A stretch of 17,302 nt of DNA from UBA668 sp966112835 (GTDB taxonomy: Bacteria; Actinomycetota; Acidimicrobiia; Acidimicrobiales; Ilumatobacteraceae), in assembly GCA_966112835.1 (NCBI GenBank), contig CBHWEI010000051.1:1-17302 (forward strand). Direction: 5' to 3'. Positions 12,989 to 17,302 of the stretch are shown one piece after another. A model generated the notes under the pieces. That model made no database searches and was not told where the DNA came from. It saw nothing but the letters and a program-made list of their open reading frames with translations. Position numbers and translations under genes: made by a program. Every line of letters starts with the position of its first letter. Position 1 is the first letter of the stretch.

Positions 12989-14065
12989 ATGACGAACCCC
13001 TTCGACGCCGTCACCTTCCGGCACGGCCCGGCCATGCCCAACCGCTTCATGCTGGCGCCGCTCACCAACCAGCAGAGCCACGTCGACGGCACGTTGTCCG
13101 ACGACGAGCACCGCTGGCTGACCATGCGGGCCCAGGGCGGCTTCGGGCTGACGATGACGTGCGCGGCCCACGTGCAGGCGGTGGGGCAGGGGTTCCCCGG
13201 TCAGCTGGGCATCTTCGGTGACGAGCACCTGGAAGGCCTCACCCGGCTGGCCGCCGACCTGAACGCCACCGGCACCGTCAGCTACGCCCAGCTTCACCAC
13301 GCCGGCAACCGCTCCCCGGCCGAGGTCATCGGCAGCCAGCCCGTGTGCCCGAGCGACGACCCCGACACGGGCGCGCGTGCACTCACCACGGCCGAGGTCG
13401 AGCAGCTGCGCGACGACTTCGTCGCCGCCGCAGTGCGCGCGCAGAAGGCCGGCTTCCACGGGGTGGAGCTGCACGGCGCCCACGGCTACATCCTCTGCCA
13501 GTTCCTGTCGTCCGACATCAACCACCGCACCGACCAGTACGGCGGCTCGCTCGAGAACCGCAGCCGCCTGCTGTTCGAGGTGATCGATGGCGTCCGTGCG
13601 GCCTGTGGCGACGACCTGGCGCTGGCCGTTCGCCTGTCGCCCGAGCGCTTCGGCATGAAGACCGCCGAGATCGTCGACGTGTACGCGCGCATCGTCGACG
13701 AGGGCCCGGTCGACCTGATGGACATGAGCCTGTGGGACGTGAACCGCGTCACCGACCAGCCCGGCTACGACGACCGCACGCTGATGGAGATCTTCGCCGA
13801 GCTACCGCGCGGCGACGTGCGCCTGGGCGTGGCCGGCAAGATCCACACTCCGGCCGACGTGCAGTCGGTGCTCGATCACGGCGTCGACGTGCCGGTGCTG
13901 GGCCGGGTGGCCATCCTGCATCACGACTACCCGCAGCGCCTGCAGGCCGACCCCGCGTTCGAGCCGCGTCGGGCACCCGTGAGCGCCGAGGTCCTCGCCG
14001 CCGAGGGCGTGTCGCCGTCGTTCATCGAGTACCTGCGCGGCACGTTCCGCTTCGTCACCGACTGA
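12989..14065 (+). CDS. NADH:flavin oxidoreductase, Old Yellow Enzyme family
   Basis: The 358-residue TIM-barrel protein shows Old Yellow Enzyme landmarks. MLAPLTNQQ (21-29) is the FMN-binding first strand, followed by YAQLHHAGNRS (99-109). GVELHGAHGYILCQFLSSDINHR is spread over 158-180 and contains the active-site pair His162/His165. Then come TDQYGGSLENRSR (181-193), a Gly-rich phosphate-site strand VAGKIHTPAD (281-290) and LGRVAILHHDYP (304-315). Such enzymes bind FMN and reduce activated C=C bonds in enones or dienoyl compounds with NAD(P)H. The substrate is unknown. No Fe-S cluster domain follows, so it is the short, single-domain form. ATG 12989 is favoured over the GTG at 12980; CAGAGT ends 7 nt before the ATG and may be a poor leaderless -10. 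It lies 31 bp before the ROK kinase gene. Confidence 0.92.
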   Translation: MTNPFDAVTFRHGPAMPNRFMLAPLTNQQSHVDGTLSDDEHRWLTMRAQGGFGLTMTCAAHVQAVGQGFPGQLGIFGDEHLEGLTRLAADLNATGTVSYAQLHHAGNRSPAEVIGSQPVCPSDDPDTGARALTTAEVEQLRDDFVAAAVRAQKAGFHGVELHGAHGYILCQFLSSDINHRTDQYGGSLENRSRLLFEVIDGVRAACGDDLALAVRLSPERFGMKTAEIVDVYARIVDEGPVDLMDMSLWDVNRVTDQPGYDDRTLMEIFAELPRGDVRLGVAGKIHTPADVQSVLDHGVDVPVLGRVAILHHDYPQRLQADPAFEPRRAPVSAEVLAAEGVSPSFIEYLRGTFRFVTD

Positions 14066-14083
14066 CGGGTCGCCAGGGTCGCG

Positions 14084-14089
14084 TAGATT
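14084..14089 (+). promoter_or_regulatory. Predicted -10 box of the ROK kinase gene (leaderless)
   Basis: TAGATT is followed by 7 nt and then ATG at 14097, within a 31-bp gap after the preceding gene. Confidence 0.5.
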
Positions 14090-14096
14090 CGCGGGC

Positions 14097-15116
14097 ATGA
14101 GTGAGTCGCCGTCCGTCATCGTTGGCATCGACAACGGTGGGACCAAGAACAACGTCACCGTGCTCGACGGGCAGGGCCGGTTCCTCATCGACCACATGAT
14201 CGAGCTGCCCAGCCGCGTGAACGAGGGCACCGTGCCGGCCATCGCGGCGATGGCCGAGGTGTTCCACCACGGCCTCGAGATCACCGAGACCAAGTTGGCC
14301 GACGTGGTGGCCGTCGGGCTCGACACGCCCGGCCCGGCCTCGGCCACGGGCGTCATCTCGTCGAAGGGTGCCACCAACTTCTCGCTGCCCGAGTGGTGGG
14401 GGTTCGACGTGCGTGCCGCGTTGGAGGAACGGCTGGGTCTGCCGGTCGTCTACACGAACGACGGCAACGCTGCCGCGATGTACGCGCACTACGCCCACTT
14501 CGGCTTCGCTGCCGCGCACCGCTCGTCGGTCGCGGCCATCGTCGGCACGGGGCTGGGTGGGGGCGTCATCGAACACGGCAACGTGGTCGGCGGCGCGGTC
14601 GGCATGGCGGGCGAACTGGGCCACGTCCACATCCCCATGGCCGGTCTGTTGCGCGAAGGCCAGCCCGTGCCGCACTGCAACTGCGGGTTCGATGCCGACG
14701 TCGAGAGCGTCGCCTCGCTCACCGGCATCCGCAACAATCTGCTGCCGTACTGGCTGACGCAGTACCCGTCGCACGAACTGGCGTCGATGCCCATCGGCGA
14801 CGCGGCCAAGGCGCTGCGCGGCTTCGCCGAGCGCGGCGACGAGATGGCGTTGAAGGTGTTCGAGCAGCAGGCCATGGCGTTGGGCCACCTGTTCACCATC
14901 GCGGCCAACTTCACCGATCCGCACGCCTACTTCGTGGGCGGCGGCGTGGTGGAGAGCAAGCCGCACTTCCGCGACTGGTTCCTCGCCGCCGTGGCCCAGC
15001 ACACGATGCTGCGCGACGAGCAGCGCGAGGTGGCCGAGTTCGCGCTGGTGCCCGACCTGGACATGGCCGGCGCCCGCGGCGCCGCCGTCGCCCCCCGCAA
15101 CGCCTTCCCCGCGTAA
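14097..15116 (+). CDS. ROK-family sugar kinase (glucokinase-like)
   Basis: The 339-residue protein has the actin-like ATPase fold of ROK kinases. GIDNGGTKNNV (10-20) is the first phosphate loop, TNDGNAAAM (120-128) carries the catalytic Asp122, and VGTGLGGGVI (149-158) is the second phosphate loop. GMAGELGHVHIP (169-180) holds the His that can bind the structural zinc and the Glu that binds sugar. The usual C-x-C-G-x-x-G-C-x-E zinc loop is altered: Cys194, Cys196, Gly197 and Glu203 are present, but Ala200-Asp201 replace Gly-Cys, so zinc binding may be lost or changed. No helix-turn-helix is present, so it is a kinase rather than a repressor. Likely reaction: ATP-dependent phosphorylation of glucose or a similar hexose. 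The start is supported by a TAGATT box 7 nt upstream. It converges with the acyl-CoA dehydrogenase gene. Confidence 0.9.
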   Translation: MSESPSVIVGIDNGGTKNNVTVLDGQGRFLIDHMIELPSRVNEGTVPAIAAMAEVFHHGLEITETKLADVVAVGLDTPGPASATGVISSKGATNFSLPEWWGFDVRAALEERLGLPVVYTNDGNAAAMYAHYAHFGFAAAHRSSVAAIVGTGLGGGVIEHGNVVGGAVGMAGELGHVHIPMAGLLREGQPVPHCNCGFDADVESVASLTGIRNNLLPYWLTQYPSHELASMPIGDAAKALRGFAERGDEMALKVFEQQAMALGHLFTIAANFTDPHAYFVGGGVVESKPHFRDWFLAAVAQHTMLRDEQREVAEFALVPDLDMAGARGAAVAPRNAFPA

Positions 15117-15133
15117 CTCGGTCGCCCCCTTCC

Positions 15134-15156
15134 TCACGAACTTAAGTTCTGCGTGA
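15134..15156. terminator. Palindromic element between convergent stop codons
   Basis: GAACTTAAGTTC (15138-15149) is a perfect 12-bp palindrome, flanked by TCACG (15134-15138) and CGTGA (15152-15156), which can extend the pairing past a short bulge. It lies between the ROK kinase stop (15116) and the convergent acyl-CoA dehydrogenase stop (15144-15142), which it overlaps. A two-way terminator is possible. Confidence 0.4.
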
Positions 15157-16386
15157 CACGTCGCGGAAGGGGCGGTCGGTGTCGGCGGAGGGCTCGCGGG
15201 GGAGGCCAAGGATGTTCTCGCCGACGATGTTGCGCTGGATCTGGTCGGTGCCGCCGGCGATGGACTGGGCGACGGTGGACACGAGCACCTCGGCCACGGT
15301 CGCGTCGTGCGGCGACGGGCCGTCGCTGAGCATCGCCTGCGGCCCCGCGATGAGGGCGTGCACACGAGCCGCACGACGTGCCACCTCGCTGGCGGCGAGC
15401 TTGCCCAGCGAGCCCTCGGGGCCGGGCGCCCGCCCGAGCGCCCGGGCCGCGCTCGCCCGTGCGGCAGTCCACTCGTTGGCGCGCACGAACGACAGCAGGC
15501 GGGCGATCTCCTGGCGCACGACGGGGTCGTCCTTGCGACCGCGGGCGGCGGCCAGTTCGACCACGAGGTCGGCCCGGCCGGCCCGCTGCGGGTACCACAC
15601 GTAGGTGCGGAAGTGCTCGTCGGCCTCGGCCATCGCCTCGGTGACCGCCCGCCCGGGTGGTGCACCGTCGGGCACGTCGAAGCGCGGCCGGCGCATGGTG
15701 GCGAACGTGCGCTCGTGGTGCAGGGTGGTGCGCGCCACGCGCCAGCCGTCGCCCGGCTCGCCGACGATGTTCGCCGCGGGGATGCGCGCGTCGGTGAGGA
15801 ACACCTCGTTGAACGACGCGTGCCGGTTCATCTGCACGATGGGCCGCACTTCCACGCCGGGTTGGCGCATGGGCAGCACGAAGTACGAGATGCCCTGGTG
15901 CTTGGGCACGTCCCAGGAGGTGCGGGCGACCAGGATGCCGAAGTCGGCGTGGTGCGCGCTGGTGTTCCACACCTTCTGGCCGTTCACCACCCACTCGTCA
16001 CCGTCGAGCACGGCGGTGGCGGTCAGCCCGGCCAGGTCGCTGCCCGCGCCGGGCTCGCTGAACAACTGGCACCACTGGTACTCGCCGGTGAGCGTGGGCC
16101 GCAGGAAGCGCCGCTTCACGTCGTCGCTGCCGTGCTCGAGCAGCGTTGGTGCCGCGAGAGTCATGCCCGAGCCCAGCGGCACGCCGACGGCACCCGGGGC
16201 GCGCAGTTCGTCGGCCACCACACGGTCGGCCGCTGCCGGGAGCCCGCGGCCGAACCACTCGGTGGGCCAACTGGGCACGGCCCAACCGGAGTCGACGAGC
16301 AGCGTCCGCCACTGCACCAACGACAACGCCGGATCCCAGTGGTCCGCGATCCAATCGCGCGCCGCACGTCGAGTGTCGTCGAGCAC
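15142..16386 (-). CDS. Acyl-CoA dehydrogenase (FadE-like)
   Basis: The 414-residue protein has the acyl-CoA dehydrogenase plan. A helical N-terminal domain contains GWAVPSWPTEWFGRG (34-48). A beta domain carries QLFSEPGAGSDLAGL (107-121), DEWVVNGQKVWNTSAHHADF (130-149) and FNEVFLTDARIP (192-203). The helical C-terminal domain ends in GGTDQIQRNIVGENILGLPR. It oxidises an acyl-CoA to the enoyl-CoA, using FAD and electron-transfer flavoprotein. The WPTEWFGRG start and the end motif resemble actinobacterial FadE proteins used for branched-chain, steroid or fatty acids; the exact substrate is not decidable. The GTG at 16386 is chosen because TACGGT lies exactly 7 nt upstream, implying a leaderless transcript. 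The longer upstream open frame lacks family sequence. Confidence 0.92.
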   Translation of the reverse strand: MLDDTRRAARDWIADHWDPALSLVQWRTLLVDSGWAVPSWPTEWFGRGLPAAADRVVADELRAPGAVGVPLGSGMTLAAPTLLEHGSDDVKRRFLRPTLTGEYQWCQLFSEPGAGSDLAGLTATAVLDGDEWVVNGQKVWNTSAHHADFGILVARTSWDVPKHQGISYFVLPMRQPGVEVRPIVQMNRHASFNEVFLTDARIPAANIVGEPGDGWRVARTTLHHERTFATMRRPRFDVPDGAPPGRAVTEAMAEADEHFRTYVWYPQRAGRADLVVELAAARGRKDDPVVRQEIARLLSFVRANEWTAARASAARALGRAPGPEGSLGKLAASEVARRAARVHALIAGPQAMLSDGPSPHDATVAEVLVSTVAQSIAGGTDQIQRNIVGENILGLPREPSADTDRPFRDVSRRT

Positions 16387-16393
16387 GCGCGGC

Positions 16394-16399
16394 ACCGTA
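16394..16399 (-). promoter_or_regulatory. Predicted -10 box of the acyl-CoA dehydrogenase gene (leaderless)
   Basis: On the minus strand TACGGT is followed by 7 nt and then GTG at 16386. It is the same hexamer at the same distance as in the MFS promoter at 2031-2026. Confidence 0.55.
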
Positions 16400-16503
16400 G
16401 TCGTAGGCCGAACGGTGACGGGGAGCCGGACGGTTTTCGAAGGGAGATGCCGCGGTTGGTGAGGTTTTCCAAACGGACGGTCTGGCTCGGCCAAGAAACG
16501 GAA

Positions 16504-16521
16504 GCGGCAAAACCTTGCCGC
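16504..16521 (+). promoter_or_regulatory. Hairpin upstream of the acidic repeat gene
   Basis: GCGGCAA (16504-16510) pairs with TTGCCGC (16515-16521) around the loop AACC, about 70 nt before the ATG at 16590. A part of the loop and stem, AAAACCT (16509-16515), can pair instead with AGGTTTT at 16462-16468. Whether it lies in the transcript is not known. Confidence 0.35.
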
Positions 16522-16589
16522 TCGGCCGGTCGTGTCATCACCGTTCACGCAGTTCGCAACACCCCACCAACACGAAAAGGACGGACACC

Positions 16590-17054
16590 ATGAACCGCAA
16601 GCACTCCACCAACCGCAAGGTCGTCATCGTCAGCGCCCTCTCCGGCGTGGTGCTCTTCGGCGCCGCCGGCTTCGCCGCTGCCGCCAAGGGCGACTCGCAC
16701 CCGGCCCGGGTGCCCACCACCGTCACCGCCAACTCGGTGGACGACGCCACCAGCACCAGCAACGCACCGGCCGTCACCGTCACCAGCATCGACGACAAGG
16801 GCGCCGATGTCACCACCGCCAACAGCATCGACGACCACGGCACCGACGCCACGACGGCCAACAGCATCGACGACAACGGTGCCGACGACGCGACCGAGAC
16901 GAGCGTCGACGACGCCACGAGCACGAGCGTGGACGACAACGGTGTCGACGCCACGAGCACCAGCGTCGACGACAACGGCGCGGACGACGCGACGAGCACG
17001 AGCGTCGACGACCACGGCCACGGCGGCAACGGCGGTCACGGTTCGGACGACTGA
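16590..17054 (+). CDS. Secreted acidic repeat protein (Ser-Ile/Val-Asp-Asp repeats)
   Basis: The 154-residue protein starts with a basic stretch and hydrophobic core (11-31, VVIVSALSGVVLFGAAGFAAA), a Sec signal peptide probably cut near residue 32. The mature part is strongly acidic and built on eight S-[IV]-D-D units at residues 49, 66, 79, 92, 105, 113, 125 and 138. Most are spaced 12-13 residues and fit S-[IV]-D-D-[NHK]-G-x-D-x-T. The end is Gly/His/Asp-rich (HGHGGNGGHGSDD). Asp-Asp-Asn-Gly-x-Asp loops recall Ca2+-binding repeats and the His-rich end could bind metals, but neither is shown. No family is recognised. AAAAGGA (16575-16581) lies 8 nt before the ATG, a good ribosome site. A second exported protein begins 118 bp downstream. 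Confidence 0.75.
   Translation: MNRKHSTNRKVVIVSALSGVVLFGAAGFAAAAKGDSHPARVPTTVTANSVDDATSTSNAPAVTVTSIDDKGADVTTANSIDDHGTDATTANSIDDNGADDATETSVDDATSTSVDDNGVDATSTSVDDNGADDATSTSVDDHGHGGNGGHGSDD
16734..17013 (+). repeat. Tandem coding repeats of the acidic protein
   Basis: In-frame degenerate units of 24-51 bp (mostly 36-39) each begin with a Ser-Ile/Val-Asp-Asp codon block. The last four full units use nearly the same bases (for example GTCGACGACAACGG), pointing to recent duplication. Confidence 0.6.
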
Positions 17055-17123
17055 GCCGCACGCTCCCACGGTCCTCTCACCTTCCTCGGATGGGCGTTTC
17101 AACTTGGACGCGGATGATGTGTC

Positions 17124-17141
17124 CACCTCACCAACGAGGTG
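17124..17141 (+). other. Small inverted repeat between the two exported-protein genes
   Basis: CACCTC (17124-17129) pairs with GAGGTG (17136-17141) around ACCAAC, 69 nt after the stop of the acidic repeat gene and 31 nt before the next start. The stem is short, and it could be a weak terminator or chance. Confidence 0.25.
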
Positions 17142-17172
17142 CGCCACCCCCCGAATGAATGGAACCCCCGCC

Positions 17173-17302
17173 ATGATCCCCTCCAACTCCAAGCGCATCC
17201 GACGTGGATTCGTGTGGCTCGCCGCCGGCGCCGCCACCCTCGGCATCGGTGTCGGTGCGGCAGGCCTCGCCTCCGCCGCATCGAGCACCGATGGCTCCAC
17301 CA
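17173..17302 (+). CDS. N-terminus of an exported protein (partial)
   Basis: The 43 residues present form a clear signal peptide: basic SKRIRRG (6-12), hydrophobic FVWLAAGAATLGIGVGAAGL (13-32) and a likely cleavage site after ASA near residue 35, followed by Ser/Thr-rich sequence. ATG 17173 is chosen; ATG 17155 is in frame and would add six residues. GGAA about 9 nt upstream is a weak ribosome site. It follows the acidic repeat gene in the same direction, so the two may be related envelope proteins. The window ends before any domain. Confidence 0.6.
   Translation, partial: MIPSNSKRIRRGFVWLAAGAATLGIGVGAAGLASAASSTDGST

Larger units (their letters stand above)
16387..16589. other. Divergent intergenic region, 203 bp, no gene seen
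   Basis: The gap lies between the acyl-CoA dehydrogenase gene (minus) and the acidic repeat gene (plus). It contains the leaderless -10 of the former at 16394-16399, short T- and A-rich blocks (GGTTTT at 16432 and 16463, AAAACC at 16509) and the hairpin at 16504-16521. GCTCGGCC occurs at 16485-16492 and again at 16520-16527. No -35/-10 pair for the plus-strand gene could be settled. Confidence 0.5.

Noticed and set aside
16400..16589. Known riboswitch class, such as c-di-GMP
   Set aside because: GCAAAACC recalls part of a c-di-GMP-I core, but the remaining conserved blocks are absent.
16734..17013. ApbE flavinylation targets in the acidic repeats
   Set aside because: The repeats read D-D-A-T-S-T, not the D-x-[SA]-G-A-[ST] motif, and no FMN-binding domain is present.
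1..17302. tRNA, rRNA, insertion sequences or phage genes
   Set aside because: No cloverleaf-like sequence, rRNA signature, transposase or integrase motif, or terminal repeats flanking a gene were recognised on reading. A dedicated search was not possible.

Overview
The window is high-GC DNA, densely packed with genes, from what looks like an actinobacterium. The support is a PPOX-fold F420-type flavoenzyme, a GtrA protein, a FadE-like acyl-CoA dehydrogenase, and a recurring TANNNT box 6-7 nt before the start codon, the usual mark of leaderless actinobacterial transcripts. An Acidimicrobiia-type organism (Ilumatobacter-like) fits the gene mix, but that is inference. No rRNA, tRNA, CRISPR array, transposase or phage gene was seen. 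There are 18 complete protein genes and two partial ones at the edges.

Layout. 1-70 is the tail of a gene. 71-336 is a convergent intergenic region rich in inverted repeats, including three copies of an 18-bp unit. 337-2018 (minus) is a translationally coupled pair: an MFS transporter, then a rifampin ADP-ribosyltransferase (Arr). Divergent to it, across only 24 bp, run a zinc-free quinone oxidoreductase, a PF10118-type metal-dependent hydrolase and a 71-residue protein. 4163-6825 holds a cyclic-2,3-diphosphoglycerate-synthetase-like P-loop protein facing carbamate kinase, which is coupled to a GtrA membrane protein. 6916-8660 encodes the PPOX/F420 enzyme and a phosphotransferase with an unassigned N-terminal domain.

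8799-12467 holds a secreted 5'-nucleotidase-type phosphoesterase, an ApbE flavin transferase whose promoter lies inside a long hairpin, and a membrane protein with an Ala-Thr-x repeat tail. 12581-15116 encodes an orphan 120-residue protein, an Old Yellow Enzyme relative and a ROK sugar kinase. These face an acyl-CoA dehydrogenase (15142-16386, minus). The right edge carries two secreted proteins: a short acidic one with repeated Ser-Ile/Val-Asp-Asp units, and one cut by the window end.

Most genes are single metabolic or envelope functions rather than one pathway. The most coherent units are the MFS-Arr pair (probable rifamycin-type drug defence) and the P-loop protein/carbamate kinase neighbourhood. 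No complete undescribed system is evident. The strongest unexplained signals are the overlapping divergent leaderless promoters at 2016-2045, the repeat cluster at 147-315, the hairpin embedded in the apbE promoter, the 17-bp palindrome at 12501-12517, and the acidic repeat protein.
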